Source: Eukaryota sp. TZLM1-RC
Taxonomy: Eukaryota; Metamonada: BaSk clade
Length of the DNA: 64,000 nucleotides
Assembly: GCA_040285825.1 (NCBI GenBank)
Contig: JAUPSS010000007.1
Coordinates: forward strand, 2,020,689 to 2,084,688
Direction: 5' to 3'
Positions 1 through 10,723 of this stretch are shown here, one piece after another. Below the pieces are notes generated by a model. The model made no database searches. It saw nothing but the letters and a program-made list of their open reading frames with translations, and was not told the origin of the DNA. Position numbers and translations under genes: made by a program. How positions within the stretch are numbered: the first letter of the stretch is position 1; each line of letters starts with the position of its first letter.

Positions 1-1
1 T

Positions 2-2590
2 CTCTCTTCTTCCAAAGTTGAGTCACAACAAGCTCGCCATGGCTCCAATGAACTGACTATGGGTAAGCAAAAGAGCAAGCTTGTTATCTTTTTGTTGCAG
101 TTTCATCAGCCTCTAATCTACATTCTCTTGGTAGCTGGTGTTGTTACTGCCTTTTTGGACCCGCCAGATTCTATTGCTATCTTTGGTGTTGTGCTTGTAA
201 ATAGTATTGTTGGCTTCATACAAGAAGTCAAGGCTGCTCAAGCCATTAGTGCACTTGCCAAGAAGATGGTTTCTCTGGTCATGGTGCAACGAAACTCTCA
301 AAAGATTGAAGTTAATGCAACCGAACTTGTTCCTGGTGACATTGTTTATCTCACTGCTGGTGCTAAGGTTCCTGCTGATCTTCGACTGTTGGAAATCCAT
401 GACTTGTATATTGATGAGTCCGCTCTCACAGGTGAATCTGTTCCTTCATCAAAGTTTGTCAAGTCTGTAGATCCCAAATGTGCACTTGGGGACAGAAAGA
501 ATATGGCCTTCTCATCAACTATCATTACTCGTGGCTCTGGTGTCGGTGTGGTAACCAGCATTGGGGATTACACTGAAATTGGTAAGATTAATGATCTGAT
601 CCAACAATCAACTGCTATCAAGACTCCACTCACTGAAAAGATTGAACGATTCGCACATGCTCTGATGTTTGCAATCATTCTGCTCTCCATTGGTACTTTC
701 TTCCTTGCTATGTTTAGAGCCAACATGGAATGGATTGATTCTTTTCATGCTTCTGTTGCCGTAGCTGTTTCTGCCATTCCTGAAGGACTTCCTGCTGCGC
801 TCACCATTACTTTAGCTATTGGTGTCTGGAGAATGGCTAAGAGGAATGCAATCATTAGAGTTTTGCCTGCTGTTGAAACCCTTGGATCAACTTCTGTCAT
901 CTGCTCTGATAAGACTGGAACTCTCACCACTAACCAAATGACTGTCAAGTCTATCTTCGTTGCTGGCCGTACTCACAATGTGTCTGGTATTGGTTATAGT
1001 GCCAATGGTGAAGTGGAAGATATCAATCCTAATGTTATTTCCCTTCTCGAAACTGGTTCTTATTGTAATGATTCAGCCATTATCAAGGATGGTGATAACT
1101 TGAAGTGTACCGGTGATCCTACAGAAGGCTGTCTTTTGGTCGCTGCTCAGAAAGCTGGTATCAAAGCCCATGAACTTGCTAATGCTGAACGTATTGCTGC
1201 CATTCCCTTTGATTCTGATTTGATGTTTATGGCTACGTTGAATACTGCTAAGGAAGGAGGTTTTAAGCTCCACGTTAAGGGAGCTCTCAGTGTACTTGAA
1301 CAACGGTGTTCTCACATCTTGACAAGCGAAGGTATTCGTGAAATCACAAATGAAGATCTTGAGGCACTGCAACTTGAGGCTGACAAGGCTGCCCGTCAAG
1401 GTCTCCGTGTTCTTGCTCACTGTAACAAGGAATATGCTGAAGCTGTGGACCAATTGACCCCTGAAGATGTGCAAGGCCTCACTCTTTTAGGTTTCCAAGC
1501 ACTCTATGACCCTCCTCGCGAATCAGTGATTCAATCCATTGCTGACTGTCGTGGAGCCAAGATTCAAGTTAAGATGCTCACAGGTGATCATAGCGTGACT
1601 GCTCTGTCTATCGCTAAGGAAATTGGCCTTACCCACAAGGATGACACCAATGTGGTCACTGGACCTCAGCTTGAGGAACTCACCGCCGAACAGCTTTCTG
1701 AAATTGTAAAAACAACTCATGTTTTCGCTAGAGTCTCACCTGAAAACAAGCTTCAGATTGTAAAGGCCTTACATGGTCATCAAGAAGTTTGTGCTGTTAC
1801 AGGTGATGGTACAAATGATGCCCCCGCTCTCAAAGCTGCTGATATTGGTGTTGCTATGGGTACTGGAACTGATGTAGCTAAAGAAGCTGCTGATATGGTC
1901 CTTACTGATGATAACTTTTCCACTATTGTTAATGCCGTGAAGGAAGGACGTTCTGTTTTCGCAAACTTGGTCAAGTTTATTCTCTGGACCATTCCTACTA
2001 ATGCTTCTGAATGCTCAGTAATCATCCTTGCCTTGATTTGGGGTCAGGACATTCCTCTTTTGCCCATTCATGTTTTGTACATCAATATGGTTACTGCTCT
2101 CTGTCTTGGTTTGATGCTTGCTTTTGAACCCCCTGAAAGGAAAATCATGAAGAGGAGTCCTAGGCAACGTAATGCTCCCTTGTTTAATAGAACAATGACT
2201 ACCCGTACTCTGTTAGTTACTGCCTATCTTACTGCCTCTGCTTTCCTGGTTTATGAGTATGCTCTTGAAGAGTATGGTAGAGCTGCTGCCAATACTGCTG
2301 TCGTTACTACCTTTGTTATGGTTGAAACTTTCTACTTGTTTGATTGTAGATCTCTCAATAGCTCAATGTTTGCTGTTGGTGTTTTCAAGAACAAGATGGT
2401 TTTAGTTGGTATCTCAGCTCAAATGCTTATCCACATTGCTGTGTTGTATATTCCCTTGATGAATACTTTGTTCAGCACCGAACCAGTTGATTTTACTCTT
2501 TGGTTGATTCCAATTATTGCTGGATTTGGAGTTAATATTCTTGTTGCTCTTCATAAGGCTTATGCAAGGTGTACTCAAGCCAAGATTTAG
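2..2590 (+). CDS. P-type cation-transporting ATPase, copy A (5' end cut by window edge)
   Basis: Membrane ion pump driven by an aspartyl-phosphate intermediate. The frame is open from base 2. The first ATG inside the window (base 59) is internal, because copy B (11967-14672) shows about 39 more residues upstream. Visible in order: an ALTGES actuator motif, an IPEGLP membrane segment 4, the phosphorylation motif DKTGTLT (Asp codon at 908-910), MLTGDH, TGDGTNDAP and about six C-terminal membrane helices. Membrane segment 6 reads INMVTAL, where SERCA- and PMR1-type calcium pumps carry VTD. This, with FEPPE and RSPRQ after it, resembles bacterial and archaeal P2-like pumps more than eukaryotic SERCA. 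The ion is therefore uncertain. The gene lies in the left arm of a large inverted duplication. An AATAAA signal follows the stop. The family call is secure; the substrate and a prokaryotic origin are inferences. Confidence 0.93.
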   Translation, partial: LSSSKVESQQARHGSNELTMGKQKSKLVIFLLQFHQPLIYILLVAGVVTAFLDPPDSIAIFGVVLVNSIVGFIQEVKAAQAISALAKKMVSLVMVQRNSQKIEVNATELVPGDIVYLTAGAKVPADLRLLEIHDLYIDESALTGESVPSSKFVKSVDPKCALGDRKNMAFSSTIITRGSGVGVVTSIGDYTEIGKINDLIQQSTAIKTPLTEKIERFAHALMFAIILLSIGTFFLAMFRANMEWIDSFHASVAVAVSAIPEGLPAALTITLAIGVWRMAKRNAIIRVLPAVETLGSTSVICSDKTGTLTTNQMTVKSIFVAGRTHNVSGIGYSANGEVEDINPNVISLLETGSYCNDSAIIKDGDNLKCTGDPTEGCLLVAAQKAGIKAHELANAERIAAIPFDSDLMFMATLNTAKEGGFKLHVKGALSVLEQRCSHILTSEGIREITNEDLEALQLEADKAARQGLRVLAHCNKEYAEAVDQLTPEDVQGLTLLGFQALYDPPRESVIQSIADCRGAKIQVKMLTGDHSVTALSIAKEIGLTHKDDTNVVTGPQLEELTAEQLSEIVKTTHVFARVSPENKLQIVKALHGHQEVCAVTGDGTNDAPALKAADIGVAMGTGTDVAKEAADMVLTDDNFSTIVNAVKEGRSVFANLVKFILWTIPTNASECSVIILALIWGQDIPLLPIHVLYINMVTALCLGLMLAFEPPERKIMKRSPRQRNAPLFNRTMTTRTLLVTAYLTASAFLVYEYALEEYGRAAANTAVVTTFVMVETFYLFDCRSLNSSMFAVGVFKNKMVLVGISAQMLIHIAVLYIPLMNTLFSTEPVDFTLWLIPIIAGFGVNILVALHKAYARCTQAKI

Positions 2591-2607
2591 TTTTTTGTTT
2601 TTTGTTT

Positions 2608-2613
2608 AATAAA
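2608..2613 (+). terminator. AATAAA polyadenylation signal of ATPase copy A
   Basis: A canonical AATAAA lies 17 bases after the TAG stop, in a T-rich 3' flank. The same hexamer is present in the matching place of the inverted copy B. Confidence 0.55.
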
Positions 2614-2874
2614 TGCGGATTTTTGTTAAGTTATCTTGGAGTTGATACTAGAGCAGAAATGAGAAACCATTGCACAAATGAGATGATGCTCGTAATTTAA
2701 GCCTCATAAGTTAAAGTTATTTCCACAATTTGTAGAGTGTAAGAAATAAGAAAGGTTTAGGCCTACAAAATTAACAAATCCAAGAAATTATGGCCTACAA
2801 AAATGAAAAAACTCAGAATTATGAAGGAAAAGGTAGAAACCAAGTGGTCTGGGCTCCACATCTCAATCAATTTA

Positions 2875-3544
2875 CTCATTAGATTTTGTTAAAGATAATT
2901 GTGCCCAAAAACGTAAATATTTGGTGTACTTTTGGCAATAAGGAGGGAGAACAAAAACCGTACAAAACAATAAAAAATTACAATTTTTCCAAAACCAAAG
3001 TAACGAGAACCAAACATTCCAATTTTGAAGAATTTTCTAAAAGAAGCCGTCCTTCTACTACTATCCTGGGAGAAAATTTTGCACACGTGCAACTGACAGC
3101 TTCACCTGCGAAGTTGTGGAGCAATATGAAGAAATTATTATACTTCGGAACAATGTTTAGCATAATAAATCAAAATTATTGAAAAAAAATAAAGAAGAAC
3201 CAATGCAGATCACAAAAACATGGAAACCAACACTGAAAATCAAAAACCCATTAAAATATTGAGGTCTTAAACTTCAAAATTTTCTTGAATAAAAATGTTT
3301 TGATAATCTACAAAATAGAACGAGTTTGTATAACGTATTCGAGTGTTTTCTCATTTAATTTAATAGATAGTGTTGAATTAAAATCTCTTGAAACCAATGA
3401 GCTTCATCAGAAGTCAAAATTACATCCAATACAACAGTGGGCAATGGAGGGCTCGATCAAAATTTGCTAAAAGAGATGAAAGAATATTTCAACTATATGA
3501 ATCCTTTTTTTGTAAACTATAATTTTGTTGAACTAAAATACTAC
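2875..3544. other. AT-rich stretch without a recognisable gene
   Basis: This lies between the end of the duplicated arm and a LINE tail. Only short A/T-rich frames of low complexity occur, and none resembles a protein family. Confidence 0.5.
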
Positions 3545-3650
3545 CTAGTATTCAATATCCTCCAAACAAGCGTCACTATTACTAAACCTATTCACAGCAT
3601 TTCGCTCATATTCTACACCAATAGCTAAAAGAGCTTTAGAATATATATGG
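3545..3650 (-). pseudogene. LINE 3' end fragment (tail of the RT polyprotein)
   Basis: The minus strand encodes the last 32 or so residues of a LINE open reading frame (SKALLAIGVEYERNAV to DACLEDIEY then stop). This is almost the same peptide as the end of the better preserved copy at 53184-54188. Upstream sequence is unrelated, so this is a 5'-truncated insertion or a decayed remnant. Confidence 0.8.
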
Positions 3651-3781
3651 ATCCCTGTGGTAATAATCTCACAATAAATAAATAATTTATCAATTGAAAG
3701 AAAACAGAGTTTAATAATGACAAAAAAGACCATAAGAAAAGCTATTAATTAATTTTTATTAATTGAATTATTGTTTTAAAA

Positions 3782-6673
3782 TCACTTTTTTGATACAAAA
3801 CTATGCATTGTGGGTGTAACTTTTCCAGAATTCTTTTCTTCTATTCTGGGCTTCTTGCCATCTTCATCCACTAAAGACAACATCTTTGAAGATCTTTTCT
3901 TTCCACAGTCCATATTCCTCTCTATTTGTCTTAATAATTGTTCAGTCCTTCTCGCAATCTCATTCACAGGCCTAGACCTGATAAACCAATTAAACCTAAA
4001 CTCTGGTCGTGATCGAATTTCTTCGGTGGCATCATCCCAGTTCTCCAGACCATTATTAGCAGCAGCTATTAATAAAGTTCTATCTTCAACTTCAGTAAAT
4101 TTTGGTTTGTAAGACGCTGAATACGTCCCCTTCAACTCTGTACCTTTCCAATCATCTCCAAACGGTGCTATCTTTTTAGTTAATATTACCTCAAAGTTAT
4201 CAGCTCGAATTCTTTTTTCAATAGCCTTGTTTATGGCTTTTTGAATCCTAACTGCTTCTGAGAGTGATTTGAAATTCTTCCAAAAGGCATCATAGAAGAG
4301 CTCAACTTCTTCAAAAGTCTTGGATGACACGTGGTCAGCAACTTCATTCAAATTTTCCCTCAAATGGCCAAATTTTTCCAATCCCTTGACAAACTTATTA
4401 AAATCTGTCCTACTCCAATTTGGAAAACCCTGGTTGAAACATACATTCCATTGCTGCTCGTCATCTTCCGTCCATTCAGGAGGCTCCGTTGACGTAGACA
4501 ACAGCCCATTAGCTAAATCGTGATCATATTTCAACTTGGCATTTCGTTTCTGATCCAAGGCTTCAAATTCTGGTGGGAAAAACTGAAAATCATGGCGCAC
4601 AGTAGCAACAAAAGATGGTAGCTGCTTGGTTGCTTCCCTCCCAGAAGGTTCAGTCCTTCTTCGAGTGAAAGCATCAGGCGCCAGGCTTCTGATTTCATCT
4701 AGAAACTCTGATTCATCAATATCGATTCCTGAAACTTGCGTATAAGAAACTGACGAATCCATAGAGAGATCAAGATTTTCAAGGGTTTTCTGGCAATTTT
4801 CCTTGATTTTAGATGAAATATCTCGAGTCCTTTCCTCTGATTTCGCCAACAGTAAATCAATATCTTCATCAGAAAGCTCGCCTTCCTGATTGAACACTCT
4901 ATCAGCCCCGAACCTTACCATAGCCAGCAGGTCTTTTTTGTTAGTGGACTTCATTTTATCACTAATTCTGCCCTGTTGAATGACCAAAGCATCCAACTGA
5001 AGCTTAAACATTGCTCTTTCTAGAATTTTCTCCTCAACTGTTGCCTCCGAGACGAACCTAAACACCCTGACTGGCCGTTTCTGGCCAATTCTGTGAGCTC
5101 GATCTATTGCTTGAAGGTCAGCCTGGGGATTCCAATCAGAATCATAAAGGACAACAGTGTCAGCTGCTGTCAAATTAATGCCCAAACCACCAGCTCTCGT
5201 CGATAAAAGGAAGACAAATACGTCGCTTCCGTCCTTTTGGAATTCTTCCACGGCTTCTTCTCTTGCACCTGTATCTGTTGACCCATCTAATCGTCTATAA
5301 GAATATGATCGAAGGGAACAAAAATCTTCTAAAATGTCCAAGAGTCGAGTCATTTGGGAAAAGATCAAGACCTTAGACCCTTCTCTTTCCAACTTCAACA
5401 ACAATCTATCTAGTACTCTCAGTTTGCCACAAGAATCCACCAGATGTTCACCCTCTACAAACGGGGGACCTGGCTCAATACCATCAAATAAATAAGGGTG
5501 GTTGCAAGCCTTTTTCAACTGCATCATTACATTCAAAAGACCAATCTTGGATCTCGACTCAGAACCATCTACGCTACGAAGAATATCTGGTAATTCCCGA
5601 GTAATGATTGACTTGTAAATGCCCTTCTGGAGCTGGGTGAGTTGTACATGAACCAAGGTCTCAGTCTTTGGTGGTAGGTCTTCAACATCAGATTTGACTC
5701 GTCGTAAAACAAATGGTTTTAAAATAGAGTGCAAATTTGAAGTTATTTCAGATGATTCAATCTCAGATTCATAATTAAACCATTCCAGAAAAAGTTCAAC
5801 ATCATTAAAGACATCAGGTCTTAAAAAGTTTAGCAAAGACCAAAGCTCCCCTAGGTTGTTCTGCAAAGGGGTTCCTGTGAGCAAGAGTCTTCTCTTGGAA
5901 TGGAACGATCTCAACACTTCTGAAATCTTGCTTTCACATGATTTAAGTCGATGTGCTTCATCCACTGCGAGCAAAACCCAGGGGACCTTCCTAATTGCAG
6001 TTTTCTCTATAGAGCAAACTTCGTAAGTGGTTACCAAGACGTCTAGGTTGGTTCGTTTACCATTAAAATGTTCATGAATAAATTCAGCTCTTTCCTCTTT
6101 TGTTCCAATCAAACCCGCTGCCTTTGCACTTGGCAACCACTTTTTCAGCTCACGCAGCCAATTAGGGAGGGTTGACTTGGGAACAACAATGAGATGAGGT
6201 CCTTTAATTGAGAATTGTTCTTGTAAATATGCAATGAACCCGATAGTTTGAATGGTTTTTCCAAGACCCATTTCATCAGCCAGAATTCCATTAAGGTTAC
6301 AGTGATGAAGCCGGGCCATCCAGGACACCCCTTCGAGTTGGTAAGTACGGAGACTCCCTCCCCTGAGAGGTTTTGGTTGAGCAAAAAGATTGTATGAAGC
6401 GGGAGAGGAAACTGATGAAGGTTCTTCATCGCTGAGCACGCCAGAGACTAAGTATTCGTCATCATTTGTGCGGTTTTTTCTTCGGTGACGGCGGGAGGTA
6501 GGAACTGTGGGAGAAAGTGGACATTCGACATGCTCAGGGGTAAAAGGAACCTCCCTGTCAAATTTAGACACATCATTTAGTGGAACAGGAGCTAATCCTA
6601 GACCACTTTTAACAAAATGAGAATAAGGTTTAAGAACACTTAAAACAAAATCCAGTTCAGCCGAATTGGTCAT
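3782..6673 (-). CDS. ISWI: ISWI-family SNF2 chromatin-remodelling ATPase
   Basis: ATP-dependent nucleosome-sliding motor of the nucleus, 963 residues. The SNF2 helicase core starts near residue 105: Walker A DEMGLGKT at 133-140, DEAH at 238-241, then LLTGTPLQNNL and the C-terminal helicase lobe with STRAGGLGINL and DRAHRIGQ. After it come the HAND region, a SANT domain (around WSRTDFNKFVKGLEKFG) and a SLIDE domain (around YSASYKPKFTEVEDRTL and RSRPVNEIARRTEQLL). HAND-SANT-SLIDE order is diagnostic of ISWI. The length is near the usual 1000 residues and the frame has no interruption. The start ATG lies 127 bases from the ATG of the divergent DAW1 gene, so a shared promoter is likely. Confidence 0.96.
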   Translation of the reverse strand: MTNSAELDFVLSVLKPYSHFVKSGLGLAPVPLNDVSKFDREVPFTPEHVECPLSPTVPTSRRHRRKNRTNDDEYLVSGVLSDEEPSSVSSPASYNLFAQPKPLRGGSLRTYQLEGVSWMARLHHCNLNGILADEMGLGKTIQTIGFIAYLQEQFSIKGPHLIVVPKSTLPNWLRELKKWLPSAKAAGLIGTKEERAEFIHEHFNGKRTNLDVLVTTYEVCSIEKTAIRKVPWVLLAVDEAHRLKSCESKISEVLRSFHSKRRLLLTGTPLQNNLGELWSLLNFLRPDVFNDVELFLEWFNYESEIESSEITSNLHSILKPFVLRRVKSDVEDLPPKTETLVHVQLTQLQKGIYKSIITRELPDILRSVDGSESRSKIGLLNVMMQLKKACNHPYLFDGIEPGPPFVEGEHLVDSCGKLRVLDRLLLKLEREGSKVLIFSQMTRLLDILEDFCSLRSYSYRRLDGSTDTGAREEAVEEFQKDGSDVFVFLLSTRAGGLGINLTAADTVVLYDSDWNPQADLQAIDRAHRIGQKRPVRVFRFVSEATVEEKILERAMFKLQLDALVIQQGRISDKMKSTNKKDLLAMVRFGADRVFNQEGELSDEDIDLLLAKSEERTRDISSKIKENCQKTLENLDLSMDSSVSYTQVSGIDIDESEFLDEIRSLAPDAFTRRRTEPSGREATKQLPSFVATVRHDFQFFPPEFEALDQKRNAKLKYDHDLANGLLSTSTEPPEWTEDDEQQWNVCFNQGFPNWSRTDFNKFVKGLEKFGHLRENLNEVADHVSSKTFEEVELFYDAFWKNFKSLSEAVRIQKAINKAIEKRIRADNFEVILTKKIAPFGDDWKGTELKGTYSASYKPKFTEVEDRTLLIAAANNGLENWDDATEEIRSRPEFRFNWFIRSRPVNEIARRTEQLLRQIERNMDCGKKRSSKMLSLVDEDGKKPRIEEKNSGKVTPTMHSFVSKK

Positions 6674-6800
6674 GAATGATGAAAGACTTGTAGAGAAATC
6701 TCCAGCGCTGTGGAGTAAAGAGCTCTTGCTTGAGGATTGACAAATAAAATTTCTTGACCTTCAAACACTCCAAAATCCATATCTTGTCCTTGCCTATATT
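6674..6800. promoter_or_regulatory. Short bidirectional intergenic region (ISWI / DAW1)
   Basis: Only 127 bases separate the start codons of two divergent intact-looking genes, so promoters for both must overlap here or extend into the coding regions. I see TATATTATGG overlapping the DAW1 start but no convincing TATA box. Inference from spacing only. Confidence 0.45.
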
Positions 6801-8077
6801 ATGGCTAAGCTCCGGCGCTTCCTTCTTCGCTACTATCCTCCAGGAATCATACTTGAATATATCTCTGATGGAGCAATTGTCACTCAAACCATAGATCTGT
6901 TAGATCTTGAAGCTGAGTTTGTTTTCAGTGAATCTCTCACTATAGTTCAAATATTGATGAATTTGTTCTCCGTGTAGTCCACTCCAATCCCACTCTTAGC
7001 TCTAAACTATCAAAAATAAGAGCTTTAATACAACGGCTTCAGTCCAAGCTCTCTGACTCACATAACCATCGTTATTCCTTGCTACGAGTACTAAAAGGTC
7101 ATTTGCTACCCCTCACAAATGTCTGTTTTAACAAGCACGGGACTCATTTTCTGACAGGTAGCCATGATAGAACATGTAAAGTATTTGAATCTGAAACAGG
7201 GGATTTAGTTCACACACTTGAGGGTCATTCCAGCGTTGTCTATGCTGTTGCTTTTAACCTACCATCTGGAGATCTTATCGCCACTGGTTCCTTTGATAAA
7301 ACATGCAAGATATGGAGTAATACCAGTGGAGCTCTCGTACATACTCTTCAAGGCCATACAGCTGAGATTGTGTGTCTTGCATTTTCTTCCATCAACGATT
7401 ATCTAGTTACTGGCTCCATGGACTCAACTGCGAGGCTTTGGGAAGTATCTTCAGGTTCTCAGCTCGCGACACTTTCTGGCCATGCTGCGGAAGTAATTTC
7501 AGTTCAATTCTCTACCAATAGTGATCTTATCATTACTGGTTCGTTTGACGGAACCTGCAGAATTTGGAACCTTTCTGGCGAAACCCTACATGTTCTCAAT
7601 GGACACAAGGGTGAAATTTGCAGAGGATTATTTGATTTTCTGGGTCTTGTTGTTCTGTCTGGTTCCATTGATGGGACGGCCAAGCTGTGGGAGGTTAGTA
7701 CTGGGGTCTGTATTGCTACTTTGCAAGGACATCGGGATGAAGTACTTGACGTCTGTTTTAACTCTACTGGGTCAATGATAGCCACAGGATCAGCTGATGG
7801 TATTGCTCGTATTTTTTCTAGAGATGGGGAGCTGTTGTTTTCTCTTCAAGGACATTCTGATCAAGTTTCAAAGGTGGTTTTTAATCCTCAAGGAACAGTT
7901 CTGGTGTCTGGTTCTAATGATGGCAGTTGTCGTCTATGGTCAGCTCTAACAGGGGAACTCCTGCAAGTTTTACAGGGTCATTCTGATGAGGTTTTCAGTT
8001 GTGCATTCAGTTATGATGGAACTTTTCTTATTTCAGGAAGTAAAGATAACACTTGCAGAGTTTGGGTTTGTGGTTAG
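6801..8077 (+). CDS. DAW1: DAW1 (WDR69)-like WD40 protein, one homopolymer frameshift
   Basis: Cytoplasmic WD40 adaptor that in other flagellates loads outer-arm dynein into cilia. The N-terminus from the ATG at 6801 ([20 protein letters not shown]) matches the conserved DAW1 start. That frame stops about 56 codons later, while the downstream frame begins to read coherently at about 6941 and continues to the stop. The two frames join if one A is missing from the short A run near 6948-6951. The rest is uninterrupted: eight WD repeats with repeated GH and W/F-end dipeptides, SFDKTCKIW and similar blades, ending CRVWVCG. The only in-frame start after the break is a TTG at 7079, which is not credible. 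Read as a real gene with a sequencing indel, or a very young pseudogene. It is divergent from ISWI. Confidence 0.88.
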
Positions 8078-8869
8078 TACTGTTTTTGTTTGAATTCTTT
8101 TGCTGTATTATTAGTTAGTTTTATTAAATATCGTTAGTCATTTAGTTTTCTGTAAAAGATCTCTGAAAAACTTTTCAATTCCTAATCAATTTCATCATAC
8201 AAGAGATTATTCGAAGGGATCCAAAGGGTTTTGGATTTTCACTTACAGTTGGTATTTAATTTCCCTTAGCCATTTTACATAATTTTCCAAGCTTTGATAC
8301 AAATAGAACTGTACAGTATTGTCTTGTAACCCCAATTGAATGTCACATCAAGTTTTTGTCGTTTTTGCAGTTTCAGAAAACGTGATCTGTCTCAAATATG
8401 ATGAAGGTTTTACATTCATTGGGAGAATGTTTTGCAAAGTGCAGGGATGCAATATGCGAATCATTAAAGGACTTAGGAATATTAAAAGGAAAATAATCAA
8501 TAATAATGATAATAAACTGCATGACCTTGAATGTAGTTCTCTTGAACTTGCCAACATATCATCAAGTATAGTATATTCTTCTACTAATTGAAATACCTCA
8601 TCAGTGACTGGTAGGAGAACTTTTTTGAGTGATTCTTTTATTCCATTGGCTAATTATACCGAAGATTGCATCCATTTTTTTCGTGCCTTTATGGCATTTC
8701 CTTCCGCATTAAGTCCTTATTTCTCAACAAGGAATAAACTCAGTCCTTCAATTTGATAGAATTCCGGTCTAAGGCTGAATCATTCTGAAATTGATTATTC
8801 CTGAATTAATTAAATTGTTTTAAAATATAAAGATTTTTTTTCTACGAAGAAACAAAACAATTAAAACAC
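8078..8869. other. Intergenic stretch, no gene recognised
   Basis: This is the 3' flank of the DAW1 gene followed by AT-rich sequence up to a LINE. Short frames on both strands (for example 8340-8591) have skewed composition and no recognisable motif. No AATAAA close to the DAW1 stop was noted; TATTAAATAT-like sequence occurs near 8120. Confidence 0.4.
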
Positions 8870-9832
8870 CTAAGAAACAAAATTCTCCACGCCAACTCTT
8901 GATGAATCCTTATACAGCTTGGACATCATTAAATTTAAGTATTTGGGAACACTTCTGTACAAAGCAAAACAGATACGATTCTTCCATAAATACCCAGCAA
9001 AATTCTTACCATTTGAACGACAAAGATTATCAAAATCATTGAAAAAATTCAAACCAGACTGACCAATGTTATCAAAAATCGAGAAGGCCAAAGGAACAAA
9101 AGAAAACTTCGAGTAAAAGTTGTTATTTAAATCATTTAATATCGCAGTATATTTGTCTCGTTTTCGAACCTCAGCCTTGTTCAAGTGACCATTAGAACTA
9201 ACTAAGACATCATCACGATAAATTGAAGCAAAGGGATCAACTGTAGTAAAATCATCAACAACTTGAGAGGAATCCACAAAAGGAGCAATTAAATCACCTT
9301 GACGTGAATCAAACAAATTATTATCGCTATAAGGCTTCAACAACGGTTCTACTTTGCAATTAAAATTGTAACAATTAAACATCTCATAGGTCACATCACG
9401 AACAGCACTATGAAGAACTGACCGATATTGAAACAACTTCTTACAACGTACAATATGAAGGAAATTGGCAGACGGTTTTTCGTTACAAATACAAACAGAA
9501 TAATCCAAAAGTCTATTTGGATACAATTCTAATCTCAAACGCAAGTTTTGTTTCCAAGCTTCATTTGTTAAGTGAAGACCAAATGGCCTTGGCTACCGAG
9601 AAATTAAACTAGTGCAATTCTGGATGTCTGATAAAAAGGCAGCAAAGACGGGATTATTACTCTTAGTCACACTAAATCGTTTAGGAAAATCCAGGTCTTC
9701 AAAACCAGTTAAAACAGACTTCTGTAATTTCACAACAGCAAGATGAAGATTAGACAAAGATCTCGAAGTTACAGAAAGCAAACTTGAAGGAAAACACTTA
9801 TTCCACACATCAATAGGTAGTTCTTGCACCAC
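8870..9832 (-). pseudogene. 5'-truncated LINE, C-terminal half (subfamily D), one nonsense codon
   Basis: One continuous minus-strand frame interrupted only by a TAG at about 9593-9595. From the N side it shows a connector (MVQELPIDVWNKCFP...), then a C-x-C...H...C knuckle (CICNEKP...LHIVRC), the RSVLHSAVRD motif, then a restriction-endonuclease-like region: QGDLIAPFVDSSQVVDDFT followed by an RKRDKYTAILND stretch and FVPLAFSIFDNIGQSG. These are the hallmarks of the C-terminus of LINEs that use a PD-(D/E)XK-type endonuclease instead of an APE endonuclease. The reverse transcriptase part is absent. It is the most divergent of the LINE copies here. Confidence 0.8.
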
Positions 9833-9870
9833 GGTTTAAAATATTATTAATTTATTCTAAAAAATACTGT

Positions 9871-10491
9871 CTAGAAATCAATATCTTCAAAACAAGCTTC
9901 CACATATCGAAACCTCACAGTAGCAATGTCTTCGTAATGTGCCCTGAAAGACATCAAAGCCTTCGAAATCATTTCAGGAATTGTTTTGAACATAGTAAAA
10001 ACAATACGATTCAACCAGAAACGGCGATCAAAAAGCGTATTCATTCTTCCTTTTACAAGATTCTTAAAATCATCAATAAAATTCATTGCAGTCTCTCCAA
10101 GACGTCCATACAAAGAAATAGTAAATGGGTAAATTTGGTAATCCACATGGTGGACGTGTTTCAATTCTTTCAAAGGAAATGCATATTTCTTCCGTTTGTA
10201 CAATTCGGAGTCATCAAGAAGGGATACTTCGCATTGTGCATTTTTCAAGGCATTTTACTTCCAAACAGCTACTGTTACAACATCAACAACATTCAAAATG
10301 TCATCAAAACAGGGTACAACAACATCAGCACATCGTTTTCCATAATTTGAATCTCTTAAATTTTCATTTATATCAAAAGACCTCAACAACGGTTCTACAA
10401 ATGATTCAATATGATCAAATTGCACATTGCATGGATTTGATCTCTGACAGCATCCTGCAAAGTTGAACGATAAGAAATAAATCTGTTGCAA
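9871..10491 (-). pseudogene. 5'-truncated LINE fragment (subfamily C), frameshifted
   Basis: Two minus-strand frames abut. The upstream one (10491-10255) carries HIESFVEPLLRSFD and the endonuclease-like segment CADVVVPCFDDILNVVDVV. The downstream one (10248-9871) carries ELYKRKKYAFPLKELKHV, the YPFTISLYGRLGETAMNFIDDFK segment and the family terminus ACFEDIDF. The change of frame near 10250 shows decay. It sits directly upstream (on the minus strand) of the LINE at 8870-9832, so the two insertions are adjacent in the same orientation. Confidence 0.8.
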
Positions 10492-10723
10492 TTAGATAAA
10501 TGTGATAAAGTCAATCTTATTTAAATAGTGTTTTATTTTCAGTGCTTGAAATCAGTATTCACTGCCTCCATATCATTGTTGCAACAATAATTGAATTGTT
10601 CTGGAAATGGAATAGACAAAAATGATTTGCAAAAATGACCAATTGGCTATTGAGAATAGAACAGTGATTTCAAATTTTCCACCATTCCATTTTTACAAAA
10701 AGAAAGACCTCCTCTGTGAATAT

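Larger units (their letters stand above)
1..2874 (+). repeat. Left arm of a large inverted duplication
   Basis: The whole stretch, coding and 3' flank, reappears inverted at 11685-14556. Identity looks like roughly 99 percent in the coding part, with a few substitutions (for example Ile/Val and Leu/Phe changes), and slightly lower in the 3' flank. Homology stops inside the sequence CAATCAATTTA. The arm continues to the left outside the window, so its true length is unknown. Confidence 0.95.

Noticed and set aside
1073-1474. Open minus-strand frame of 133 codons inside ATPase copy A (mirrored at 13083-13484)
   Set aside because: Antisense shadow of a strongly conserved coding region; no domain, and both copies simply mirror the pump sequence.
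7079-7081. TTG as start of the WD40 gene
   Set aside because: The conserved DAW1 N-terminus lies upstream from ATG 6801 in a frame shifted by one base; a non-ATG start is unnecessary.
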